From Cryobacterium algoricola (GTDB taxonomy: Bacteria > Actinomycetota > Actinomycetes > Actinomycetales > Microbacteriaceae), in contig NZ_SOFG01000011.1 in the NCBI RefSeq assembly GCF_004402485.1, positions 857,457 through 921,456 of the forward strand: a stretch of DNA of 64,000 bases, in the 5' to 3' direction. This document shows positions 1 through 8,063 of this stretch, piece by piece. Within the stretch, counting starts at the first letter, position 1. Each line of letters starts with the position of its first letter. A program made the position numbers and the translations under genes. Below the pieces are notes generated by a model. It was not told the DNA's origin. It did no database searches and saw only the letters and a list, made by a program, of their open reading frames with translations.

Positions 1-24
1 GCCCACCCACCGCGCAACACCTCC

Positions 25-90
25 GAGAGTCGCCGTTCCCGCCCAGATCACCCGTTACACCGGGCGATCTCGGCGACAACGGCGACTCTC
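25..90. promoter_or_regulatory. Long imperfect hairpin in the rhaB leader
   Basis: Perfect 13-bp arms (GAGAGTCGCCGTT at 25-37, its complement at 78-90) enclose a second imperfect stem (CGCCCAGATC against GATCTCGGCG). The structure ends 40 bases before the rhaB start codon. It could terminate an upstream gene lying outside the window or act as an attenuator in the rhaB leader; the sequence alone does not decide. No U-tract follows, which weakens the simple terminator reading. Confidence 0.5.
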
Positions 91-130
91 GCTGCACCAC
101 CCCCACACGTCGACTACAGAGAGTACGAAG

Positions 131-1591
131 ATGACCACCACAACGGATGCCGCAGTCGTCGCGGCCGTCGACCTCGGCGCCACGAGCGGCCGGGTCATGC
201 TCGGCCACGTCGGACGCGCGGGCATCAGCCTCCGCCCCGTGGCCCGGTTCCCGAACGGGCCGATCCGCCTCAACGAGGACGGCCATCCGTCGCTGCACTG
301 GAACATCGTCGAGCTCTACCGCAGCGTGCTCGCCGGCCTCACCGTCGCCGCCGCCGAAGAACCCGGACTCGCGAGCATCGGCGTCGATTCCTGGGCGGTC
401 GACTACGCACTGCTGCGCCAGGGGCGGATGCTGCAGCTCCCGTACCACTACCGCGACGCGCGCACCCTGCCCGCCGTCGACCTCACCCACGGCGTCGCCG
501 GCCCCGCCGAACTGTATGCCGCCAACGGACTCCAGTTCCTGCCGTTCAACACGCTCTACCAGCTCACCGCTGACGTCACGGCCGGTTCGCTCGACCAGGC
601 CGACCGGATGCTGCTGGTTCCGGACCTCCTCAACTACTGGCTCACCGGCGTGGCCGTCGCCGAACGCACCAACGCATCGACCACCGGCCTCCTCAACGTG
701 CGCACCCGCGAGTGGGACGAACCACTCATCGACCGGCTCGGCTTCGACCGACGGATCTTCCCGCCCCTCATCCACGCAGGCACCCGGATCGGCTCCCTGC
801 TGCCTGGCGTCACTGACGAGATCGGGGCCCGCGCGTCGATCGACGTGACGGCCATCGGATCGCACGACACGGCATCCGCCGTCGTGGCCGTGCCGGCCCT
901 GACCGAAGACTTCGCCTACATCTCCTGCGGCACCTGGGGGCTCGTCGGCGTCGAGCTCGAGGCCCCCGTGCTCAGTGAGGCCGGCCGCGCGGCCAACTTC
1001 ACGAACGAGGGCGGCGTCGACGGCCGGGTGCGCTACCTGCACAACGTGATGGGCCTCTGGCTGCTCAGCGAGTCGATCCGCACCTGGGAGCACGCCGGCG
1101 AGACGATCGTCCTCGCCGACCTGCTGCGTGCGGCCGGCGAGGTCACCGCGCCCGTCGCCGTGTTCGACGCCGACGACGAGCGCTTCCTCGCCCCCGGGGA
1201 CCTGCCCGCGCGCATCCGCGACTACTGTCGCGAGCACGACCTGCGCATTCCGCGCTCGAACGCCGAACTGGTGCGCTCGATCCTCGACAGCCTCGCGGAT
1301 GCCTTCGCGCGCGGCGTCGAACAGGCCAGCCTGCTCTCGGGCAAGAACGTCCGGGTCGTGCACCTCGTCGGCGGCGGCTCGCAGAACCGCCTGCTCTGCC
1401 AGCTCACGGCCGACCGGCTCGGCCTGCCCGTTCTCGCCGGCCCCGTCGAGGCGACCGCGATCGGCAACGTGCTCGTGCAGGCGCGGGCCCAGGGCCTCGT
1501 CACGGGCTCACTCGAGGAGTTGCGCGCCCTCGTCGCCCGCAGCTTCGTGCCCGAGCGGTACACGCCGGCCCGGACTCTCGTCAACCGGTAG
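131..1591 (+). CDS. rhaB: Rhamnulokinase, FGGY family
   Basis: This enzyme phosphorylates L-rhamnulose to L-rhamnulose 1-phosphate in the cytoplasm, the second step of rhamnose catabolism. The 486-residue protein has the usual FGGY-kinase length and two-lobe layout. An N-terminal sugar-kinase motif (AVDLGATSGR, residues 12-21), a central CGTWGLVG block near residue 265 and the C-terminal nucleotide-binding GGGSQNRLL near residue 414 are visible. The ATG at 131 gives a full family N-terminus. The stop codon lies inside a 27-bp tandem repeat. The convergent lactaldehyde reductase supports a rhamnose or fucose role; rhaA and rhaD are not in the window and would have to lie to the left or elsewhere. 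Confidence 0.9.
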   Translation: MTTTTDAAVVAAVDLGATSGRVMLGHVGRAGISLRPVARFPNGPIRLNEDGHPSLHWNIVELYRSVLAGLTVAAAEEPGLASIGVDSWAVDYALLRQGRMLQLPYHYRDARTLPAVDLTHGVAGPAELYAANGLQFLPFNTLYQLTADVTAGSLDQADRMLLVPDLLNYWLTGVAVAERTNASTTGLLNVRTREWDEPLIDRLGFDRRIFPPLIHAGTRIGSLLPGVTDEIGARASIDVTAIGSHDTASAVVAVPALTEDFAYISCGTWGLVGVELEAPVLSEAGRAANFTNEGGVDGRVRYLHNVMGLWLLSESIRTWEHAGETIVLADLLRAAGEVTAPVAVFDADDERFLAPGDLPARIRDYCREHDLRIPRSNAELVRSILDSLADAFARGVEQASLLSGKNVRVVHLVGGGSQNRLLCQLTADRLGLPVLAGPVEATAIGNVLVQARAQGLVTGSLEELRALVARSFVPERYTPARTLVNR

Positions 1592-1651
1592 CCGGCCCGG
1601 ACTCTCGTCAACCGGTAGCCGGCCCGGACTCTCGTCAACCGGTAGCCGGCC
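1571..1651. repeat. Three tandem 27-bp repeats across the rhaB stop codon
   Basis: Three identical 27-bp units occupy 1571-1597, 1598-1624 and 1625-1651. The first unit encodes the last residues of rhaB and its TAG. Because 27 is a multiple of three, each later unit repeats the same in-frame TAG, giving three successive stops. Each unit contains ACTCTCG, also found in the arms of the hairpins at 25-90 and 1698-1749. Confidence 0.9.
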
Positions 1652-1683
1652 CGGGGAAGAGGGAAAACCGAGAGCCCGGCCGA

Positions 1684-1749
1684 TGCACCTGAGGTGCACC
1701 TTTCCGGTCGAGAGTGCCCGGTATACGGGTCACTCTCGACCGGAAAGGT
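1684..1749. terminator. Bidirectional hairpin between rhaB and fucO
   Basis: A 15-base palindrome (TGCACCTGAGGTGCA, 1684-1698) abuts a very strong hairpin at 1698-1749. The hairpin has a 19-bp outer stem (ACCTTTCCGGTCGAGAGTG and its complement), a one-base bulge, and an inner CCCG/CGGG stem around GTATA. It sits between the ends of two convergent genes, the expected place for a shared terminator. Confidence 0.7.
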
Positions 1750-1758
1750 ATGGGTCGG

Positions 1759-2910
1759 CTAGTAGATCGAGGTGTACAGCGCGAGGATCTGCTCGACGGA
1801 CACGTCGCGCGGGTTGCCGCCGGTGCAGACATCGTCGAAGGCGGCCTGGGCGAGGGCGGGGAGGTCCTCTTCCTTCGCGCCGATCTCGCGCAGCGTCGTC
1901 GGGTTTCCGAGGGCACGGGCAAGGTCGGTGACGGCGGCGACGGCCGCGTCCCGCGCATCCTCGAGGGAGAGCTCCGCGGCGCCGGGAACCTTGAAGGCCA
2001 CGGCGATGTCGCGGAAGCGCTCACCGGTCGAGTCCGCGTTGAACGCCATCACGGGGGCGAGCAGGATGCCGTTCGCGACGCCGTGCGGGGCGTTGTAGAA
2101 CGCTCCGAGGGGGTGGGCCATGCCGTGCACGAGGCCGAGGCCCACGTTGGAGTAGCCCATGCCCGCGATGTACTGGGCGAGGGCCATCCGGTCCGCGGCG
2201 ACCGGGTCGCCGTCCGCGGCCGCGGTGAGCGATTCGGCGATCATCGTGATCGCCTTGAGGTGGAACAGGTCGGACAGTTCCCAGGCGCCCTTGGTCGTGT
2301 AGCCCTCGATGGCGTGGGTGAGCGCGTCGAGCCCCGTGGCGACCTTGAGAGAGCGCGGGGCCGAGGACATCATTTCGGAGTCGACGACCGCGACGACCGG
2401 AATCGCGTGCGGGTCGACGCAGACGAACTTTCGTTCACGTTCGACGTCGGTGATCACGTAGTTGATCGTGGTTTCGGATGCCGTGCCGGCGGTCGTCGGA
2501 ACGGCGATCATCGGAACCGCAGGGCGCTTGGTGGCCGCCACGCCCTCGAGGGAGCGCACGTCGGCGAACTCCGGGTTGTTCGTGATGATGCCGATGGCCT
2601 TGCAGGTGTCCTGCGGAGAGCCGCCGCCGATGCCGATCAGCACGTCGGCGCCGGAAGCAGCGAAGGCCGCGACGCCGCGCTTGACCGCGTCGATCGGCGG
2701 GTTCGGGGTGACGTCCGAATAAACCTCATACGGGATTCCGGCATCGTCGAGGAGTGACGTGACCTTGCCCGTGACACCGGTCGCGACGAGCACCTTGTCC
2801 GAGACCACAAAGGCCTTGACGAAGCCGCGGGCGGCTATTTCACCGGGGATGACGCTGATGGCCCCTGCGCCGAAATGTGCCGTTTGGTTCCAGATCATGC
2901 GAGTGATCAT
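1759..2910 (-). CDS. fucO: Lactaldehyde reductase, iron-containing alcohol dehydrogenase
   Basis: FucO reduces L-lactaldehyde to 1,2-propanediol with NADH, disposing of the lactaldehyde made when rhamnulose or fuculose 1-phosphate is cleaved. The 383-residue protein follows E. coli FucO over its whole length as I remember that sequence. It has the nucleotide-binding GGGSPQDTCKAIG near residue 96, TTAGTASE, and the metal-ligand segments DALTHAIEGY and GLVHGMAHPLGAFYNAPHG. The start is the ATG that gives MITRMIW, matching the family N-terminus, after a GAGAGAAG ribosome site. It converges on rhaB. A LacI-type operator lies just downstream of its probable -10 element, so sugar-induced derepression is likely. 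Confidence 0.93.
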   Translation of the reverse strand: MITRMIWNQTAHFGAGAISVIPGEIAARGFVKAFVVSDKVLVATGVTGKVTSLLDDAGIPYEVYSDVTPNPPIDAVKRGVAAFAASGADVLIGIGGGSPQDTCKAIGIITNNPEFADVRSLEGVAATKRPAVPMIAVPTTAGTASETTINYVITDVERERKFVCVDPHAIPVVAVVDSEMMSSAPRSLKVATGLDALTHAIEGYTTKGAWELSDLFHLKAITMIAESLTAAADGDPVAADRMALAQYIAGMGYSNVGLGLVHGMAHPLGAFYNAPHGVANGILLAPVMAFNADSTGERFRDIAVAFKVPGAAELSLEDARDAAVAAVTDLARALGNPTTLREIGAKEEDLPALAQAAFDDVCTGGNPRDVSVEQILALYTSIY

Positions 2911-2933
2911 TGTCTGACTTCTCTCTGTGTGCG

Positions 2934-2961
2934 TTCAACGTTGAATCGTTTCACTTATAGA
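2934..2961 (-). promoter_or_regulatory. Candidate LacI-family operator and -10 box for fucO
   Basis: TGAATCGTTTCA at 2942-2953 matches 10 of 12 positions of the TGAAACGTTTCA-type palindrome bound by many LacI-family sugar repressors. The 12-bp palindrome TTCAACGTTGAA overlaps it at 2934-2945. On the minus strand TATAAG (2961-2956) lies just upstream, so a bound repressor would block the fucO start region. Inferred from sequence only; no lacI gene is in the window. Confidence 0.45.
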
Positions 2962-3147
2962 AAGTCTACTCGCCGGAGGGCATAGGGTTGTTGTGTACTC
3001 AGGCGCAGGCCCACCCCGGACCCGGTGGACACGCGTCGCTCGCGATCCTCGTCACCGCCGCCGAGATGTCGACACCCGGGCGAATACATCCCCCACCATT
3101 CCCCGGCGCCTCCATTTTCAGGCATCTATCGAGAAGAGCTCCCGTCT

Positions 3148-3957
3148 ATGACTTCTCCGACCATTCCCCTTTCGCCCGCCCAGGCCCGCGACCGACTCCT
3201 CGGCCTGCGCGGCGTGCTCTTCGACCTCGACGGCGTGCTGACTCCCACCGCCGACGTGCACATGGTCGCGTGGTCCCGGCTCTTCACCCCGTTCCTCGAG
3301 GACCAGGGCGTGAGTCCCTCCTATAGTGACGCCGACTACTTCAAGTACATCGACGGCAAACCCCGCTATGACGGCGTGCGCAGTCTCCTCGCCTCGCGCG
3401 GCATCACCCTGCCAGACGGCGACCCCACGGATGCCCCCACGCAGGACACCGTGTGCGGCCTCGGCAACCGCAAGAACGCGGCTTTCAACGAAACCCTTGC
3501 GGAAGAGGGAGTGACGCCGTACCCGGGCTCGATCGCGTTCCTCGACTACGTGGTCGCCGCGGGGCTGCAGGTCGCCGTGGTCACGAGCTCGCGCAACGGC
3601 GAGCTCACCCTCGCGGCAGCGGGCATCCGTGGACGCTTCGAGACCCTGGTCGACGGCAACCTCGCCGCTGAACGCGGACTCGCCGGGAAGCCCGCACCGG
3701 ACACCTACCGGCTCGGCGCCGAGCTCCTCGGCCTCACGGTCGCGGAGTGCGTCGTGGTCGAGGACGCTGAGTCCGGCGTGCAGGCCGGCCGCGCCGGTGA
3801 TTTCGGACTCGTCCTCGGTGTCGACCGCGGCGTCGGTGCGCATATCCTCCTGGACGCCGGAGCCGATATTGTCGTCTCAGACCTCGATGAGCTGGTGCCT
3901 CAGCCTCCCGAGCTCAGCCCGTCACCCGAAACCGCACCGCAGGAGGCCACCGCATGA
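3148..3957 (+). CDS. HAD-family beta-phosphoglucomutase-like protein
   Basis: Probable beta-phosphoglucomutase, converting the beta-glucose 1-phosphate released by the adjoining GH65 phosphorylase to glucose 6-phosphate. HAD motifs are in order: the nucleophile motif LFDLDGVL near residue 23, VVTSSRNG (motif II), the lysine in GKPAPDTY (motif III) and VVEDAESG (motif IV). The ATG at 3148 follows GAGAAGAG and starts a 269-residue protein. An upstream in-frame extension to 3025 exists but adds a low-complexity leader without a ribosome site. Its stop overlaps the next start as ATGA, so the two are translationally coupled. Confidence 0.85.
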   Translation: MTSPTIPLSPAQARDRLLGLRGVLFDLDGVLTPTADVHMVAWSRLFTPFLEDQGVSPSYSDADYFKYIDGKPRYDGVRSLLASRGITLPDGDPTDAPTQDTVCGLGNRKNAAFNETLAEEGVTPYPGSIAFLDYVVAAGLQVAVVTSSRNGELTLAAAGIRGRFETLVDGNLAAERGLAGKPAPDTYRLGAELLGLTVAECVVVEDAESGVQAGRAGDFGLVLGVDRGVGAHILLDAGADIVVSDLDELVPQPPELSPSPETAPQEATA

Positions 3958-6473
3958 ACGTGACTGACGAGGCCATCCTGGACCCTCTCGACCGCAATCG
4001 TTTCCCGGTCGACGAGTGGGCGCTCGTCGAGACGGCGTTCACCGGAGCGGACATCGGTCGCACCGAGACGCTCTTCGCGGTCGGCAACGGCTACCTCGGC
4101 CTGCGCGGCAACGTCGACGAAGGCCGGGACGGCCACGTGCAGGGCACCTACATCAACGGTTTCCACGAGACCTGGCCGATCCGGCACGCGGAGGAGGCCT
4201 TCGGTTTCGCCCGCGTCGGCCAGACGATCGTCAACGCACCCGACGCCAAGATGATCCGCGTCTACGTCGACGACGAACCACTCGTGCTGACCCTCGCCGA
4301 GCTGCTCAGCTACGAGCGCCGGCTCGACTTCACCACCGGCATCCTCTCGCGCTCGCTCGTCTGGCGCACGCCGTCGGGCAAGCGCGTACTGATCCGGTCC
4401 CGCCGGATGGTGTCGTTCACCGACCGGCACCTCGCGGTCATCGACTACGAGGTCACCATGCTCGACGCGGATGCCTCCGTCGTGATCTCGAGCCAGATCC
4501 TGAACCGTCAGGACGGGATCAGCGAGTACGACCGGCCCAAGGGCTCGACGACGACCGACTGGGACCCGCGCAAGGCGGAATCCTTCACCGACCGGGTGCT
4601 GCAGCCGCGCTTCAAGCGTGCATCCGGCGGCCGGTACATCCTCGGCTTCCGCTGCACGAACTCCGCGATGACGATCGCGTGCGCCGCCGACCACGAGATC
4701 GAGACCGCCAACGAGTACGTCGAGTCTTCGGCGATCGGAGACGACCTCGCCAAGCACGTGTACACGATCAAGGCCAAGCAGGGCAATTCGATCCACATCA
4801 CGAAGACGCTCAGCTACCACACCTCTGCCGGCGTGCCCACGCACGAGCTCGCCGACCGCTGCGACCGCACCCTCGACCGGGCGCGGGACGAGGGCGTCGA
4901 ATCGTTCATCGCCCGTCAGCAGGAATGGCTGACCGACTTCTGGGCGCGCACCGACGTGCAGCTGCCCGGGCAGCCCGTGCTGCAGCAGGCCGTGCGCTGG
5001 AACCTGTTCCAGCTCGCCCAGGCCTCGATGCGCGCCGACGGCCAGGGCGTCTCCGCGAAGGGTGTATCCGGGTCCGGCTACGGCGGCCACTATTTCTGGG
5101 ACACCGAGGTCTACGTACTGCCGTTCCTCACATACACCTCGCCGAACGCAGCCCGCAATGCGCTGCGCTTCCGGCACGGGATGCTCGACAAGGCCAGGGA
5201 CCGCGCGACGGAGCTCAACCAGCTCGGCGCCCTGTTCCCGTGGCGCACGATCAACGGGCTCGAGTCCTCCGCCTACTACGCGGCGGGCACGGCCCAGTAT
5301 CACATCGACGCCGACATCGCCTATGCGCTCAGCCAGTATGTGGCCGCGACCGGCGACGAGGACTTCCTCGCGCGCGAGGCCATCGACATCCTCGTCGAGA
5401 CGAGCCGGATGTGGGCGGACCTCGGCTTCTGGCGCGGCAACGGGCACGGCAACGACGTGTTCCACATCCACGGCGTCACCGGGCCGGACGAATACACGAC
5501 CGTCGTCAACGACAACCTGTACACGAACATCATGGCGCGCTCGAACCTGCGGAACGCCGTGACCGCGGTCCGCCGGCTGCGCTACATCGACCGCGACGCC
5601 TACGATGCCATGGTTGCCCGGCTGAACCTCCTCGACACCGAGGTCGCCGAGTGGGCATTCGCCGCGGAGGCGATGCACATTCCCTACGACAAGGGCCTCG
5701 CCATCCACCCGCAGGACGCGCAGTTCCTCGAGAAGGAACGCTGGGACCTGTCGCAGACGCCGCCGCAGAACCGGCCGCTGCTGCTGCACTACCACCCGCT
5801 CGTGATCTACCGCTTCCAGGTGCTCAAGCAAGCGGATGTCGTCCTCGCGCTGCTCCTGCAGGGGGACCAGTTCACCCCGGAGGAGAAGCTCGCCGACTTC
5901 GATTACTACGACCCGCTCACGACCGGTGACTCGACCCTGTCCGACGTCGTCCAGTCGATCATCGCCGCCGAGGTCGGGTACCACGAGCTCGCGCTCCGGT
6001 ATTTCACCTCCGGCCTGTTCGTCGACCTCGCCGACCTGCACCACAACGCGGCCGATGGCGTTCACGTCGCATCCGCCGGCGGTGTCTGGAGCGCCCTCGT
6101 CTACGGATTCGGCGGCCTGCGCGACCACAACGGCCGGGTCACCCTCGACCCGCGACTGCCGGAAGGCTGGGACGGGCTCACCTTCCGGATCACGCTCAAG
6201 GGCACCCGGCTCCGGATCGACCTCAGGCAGGGCGAGGTCGAAGTGACCGTCGAGGCCGGTGTCGAAGCGAAGCTCGCCGTGCGCGGTGCGCCGGCGTTCA
6301 CCGTCCGTCTCGGCCAGCCCGTCATCGTTCCGCTCGAGCACCAGGGTGCCCGCACGCCAGGGGCACCATCGCCGGCCGCGATCGAGGGCGGGCGTCGCGA
6401 CGACGGCACCGTGATCACCTCGTCGATCCCGACGATCGCCCACCTGACCGACTTCATGGACCAGGTCGACTGA
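3954..6473 (+). CDS. GH65 disaccharide phosphorylase (trehalose/maltose phosphorylase family)
   Basis: The 839-residue protein belongs to glycoside hydrolase family 65, inverting phosphorylases that split alpha-glucosides such as maltose, trehalose or kojibiose into glucose and beta-glucose 1-phosphate. It has the N-terminal beta-sandwich (GNGYLGLRGN near residue 44), the alpha/alpha barrel (GYGGHYFWDTE) and the catalytic acid in HGVTGPDEYTT near residue 510. The phosphate-binding side is represented by the conserved HHNAADGVHVASAGG segment. The exact substrate cannot be read from sequence; pairing with a beta-phosphoglucomutase supports phosphorolysis rather than hydrolysis. No transporter is in the pair. 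Confidence 0.88.
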   Translation: MNVTDEAILDPLDRNRFPVDEWALVETAFTGADIGRTETLFAVGNGYLGLRGNVDEGRDGHVQGTYINGFHETWPIRHAEEAFGFARVGQTIVNAPDAKMIRVYVDDEPLVLTLAELLSYERRLDFTTGILSRSLVWRTPSGKRVLIRSRRMVSFTDRHLAVIDYEVTMLDADASVVISSQILNRQDGISEYDRPKGSTTTDWDPRKAESFTDRVLQPRFKRASGGRYILGFRCTNSAMTIACAADHEIETANEYVESSAIGDDLAKHVYTIKAKQGNSIHITKTLSYHTSAGVPTHELADRCDRTLDRARDEGVESFIARQQEWLTDFWARTDVQLPGQPVLQQAVRWNLFQLAQASMRADGQGVSAKGVSGSGYGGHYFWDTEVYVLPFLTYTSPNAARNALRFRHGMLDKARDRATELNQLGALFPWRTINGLESSAYYAAGTAQYHIDADIAYALSQYVAATGDEDFLAREAIDILVETSRMWADLGFWRGNGHGNDVFHIHGVTGPDEYTTVVNDNLYTNIMARSNLRNAVTAVRRLRYIDRDAYDAMVARLNLLDTEVAEWAFAAEAMHIPYDKGLAIHPQDAQFLEKERWDLSQTPPQNRPLLLHYHPLVIYRFQVLKQADVVLALLLQGDQFTPEEKLADFDYYDPLTTGDSTLSDVVQSIIAAEVGYHELALRYFTSGLFVDLADLHHNAADGVHVASAGGVWSALVYGFGGLRDHNGRVTLDPRLPEGWDGLTFRITLKGTRLRIDLRQGEVEVTVEAGVEAKLAVRGAPAFTVRLGQPVIVPLEHQGARTPGAPSPAAIEGGRRDDGTVITSSIPTIAHLTDFMDQVD

Positions 6474-6491
6474 CCCGAACTGGCGGATAGG

Positions 6492-8051
6492 TCAGTGGAA
6501 GGGCCAGAAGACGGGCACGAGCAGTGTCGCCACGAGCAGGAAGAGCACGACGAGCGGTAGCCCGAGCTTCCAGTAATCGCCGAACCGGTACGCCCCGGGG
6601 CCCAGCACCATCGTGTTGGCCGGGGTCGCCACCGGCGTGAGGAATGATGCGGCCGCGGCCACGGCGACGGCCATCAGGAGCGGCAGGGGGGAGATGCCGG
6701 TCTCGCCGGCGATCGCGATCGCGATGGGGGCGATGATCAGCGCCGTTGCCATGTTGCTGATCAGCTGGCCGAGCACGACGGTCACGCCTGCGATGCCGAG
6801 CACGAGCAGGTACGGGCTCGCACCGCCGACGGCGGACACCAGGCCGCCCGCGATGAGGTCCGCGGCCCCGCTGACCTGGATCGCCGTCGACAGCGGGATC
6901 ATCCCGCCGACGAGGATGAGCGTCGTCCACGAGATCGCGCGGTGCGCCTGCCCGATCGTCAGCACCCGGAACAGCACCATCGCGGCTGCTGCCGCCAGGG
7001 CGGCGAGCGCGGCGGGCACGATGCCGGTCGCGAGCAGGATCACCATCCCGAGCAGCACGACGAGCGCCGTCCGTGCCCGCGGGCCCATCGGGACTGCCTG
7101 CCGGCGCACGCTCTGCGGGGAGTCGACGACGACGACGCCGGGGTCGGCGGAGTTCTTGTCGAGGGCGTCCCAGGTGCCGCGGAGCAGCATCACGTCGCCG
7201 GCGACGAGGGTCGCCTCGGTGAGGTCTTCGCCGGCTCGCTGGATGGCGATGACGACGAGCTGTCCGCTCGAGGTCACCATGCCGGTGAACACCGTCGCCC
7301 CGACGAACGACGACCGCGGCGGGACGACGATCTCCGTGACGCCCTTCTCCCGGCTGAACAGCGACTCGGGATCGTCGAGCGAGTACTGGGCGGCCAGGGT
7401 GTGCGCGTGTTCGCTGAGGTCCCGCGGTGCGAGCTTCGCGGCTCGTTTCGGCAGGAGCTTCGGTCCGAGCAGCACCGTCACCAGGATGGTCCCGACGACG
7501 AGGGGGACGCCGACGAGGCCGAATTCGAAGAACCCGATCGGGCGCTGGCCCGCAGAGACCGCGAGTTCGGCGATCAGCACGTTCACCGGGGTCCCGGTCA
7601 GCACGAGGAGCGATCCGGCATGCGCGCCGAAGGCGAGCGGCATCAGCAACTGCGAGGGCGGCTCGCCGATCCGCATCGCGAGCACGACGACCATCGGCAG
7701 TAGGGCGGCGACGGCCCCGTTGACGCTGATCAGGGCCGTCACGAGGGCGACGAGCACCATCACGAGTGTCACGATCCGCCAGCGCCGGGTGCCCGCCCGC
7801 CGCACGAGCTGCTGGCCGGCCCAGGTCGTCACTCCGGTCGCATCGAGGGCCTCGCTCACGACGAACAGCGCCGCGATGAACACGATCACGGGGTCGCCGA
7901 AACCGGCGAGGGTCTGCTCGGCGGAAAGCACGCCGGTGACGACGAGGGCGAGGGCAACGCCGATCGCGACGAGTTCGACCGGCAGCCGGTTCCAGACGAA
8001 CAGCACGACCGCGGCGAGCAGAACGACGAGGGTGACGACGATGGGATCCAC
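6492..8051 (-). CDS. SLC13/DASS-type permease with RCK_C (TrkA-C) domains
   Basis: Polytopic membrane protein of 519 residues, family of sodium or proton-coupled anion transporters (dicarboxylates, sulfate and related). The first five or six helices are followed by a hydrophilic segment of about 150 residues holding two TrkA-C-like regions (for example DPESLFSREKGVTEIVV and VTSSGQLVVIAIQRAG). The second half carries conserved helices with the motif SNMATALIIAPIAIAIA. It starts with GTG 12 bases after the stop of the upstream MFS gene, so the two are probably co-transcribed. Substrate unknown. Confidence 0.8.
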   Translation of the reverse strand: MDPIVVTLVVLLAAVVLFVWNRLPVELVAIGVALALVVTGVLSAEQTLAGFGDPVIVFIAALFVVSEALDATGVTTWAGQQLVRRAGTRRWRIVTLVMVLVALVTALISVNGAVAALLPMVVVLAMRIGEPPSQLLMPLAFGAHAGSLLVLTGTPVNVLIAELAVSAGQRPIGFFEFGLVGVPLVVGTILVTVLLGPKLLPKRAAKLAPRDLSEHAHTLAAQYSLDDPESLFSREKGVTEIVVPPRSSFVGATVFTGMVTSSGQLVVIAIQRAGEDLTEATLVAGDVMLLRGTWDALDKNSADPGVVVVDSPQSVRRQAVPMGPRARTALVVLLGMVILLATGIVPAALAALAAAAAMVLFRVLTIGQAHRAISWTTLILVGGMIPLSTAIQVSGAADLIAGGLVSAVGGASPYLLVLGIAGVTVVLGQLISNMATALIIAPIAIAIAGETGISPLPLLMAVAVAAAASFLTPVATPANTMVLGPGAYRFGDYWKLGLPLVVLFLLVATLLVPVFWPFH

Positions 8052-8063
8052 GGGTACCCGCGC

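Noticed and set aside
3900-6443. 847-codon open frame antisense to the GH65 gene
   Set aside because: It is the mirror of a high-GC coding frame, has no recognisable domain, and is rich in Val/Arg/Asp as shadow frames are.
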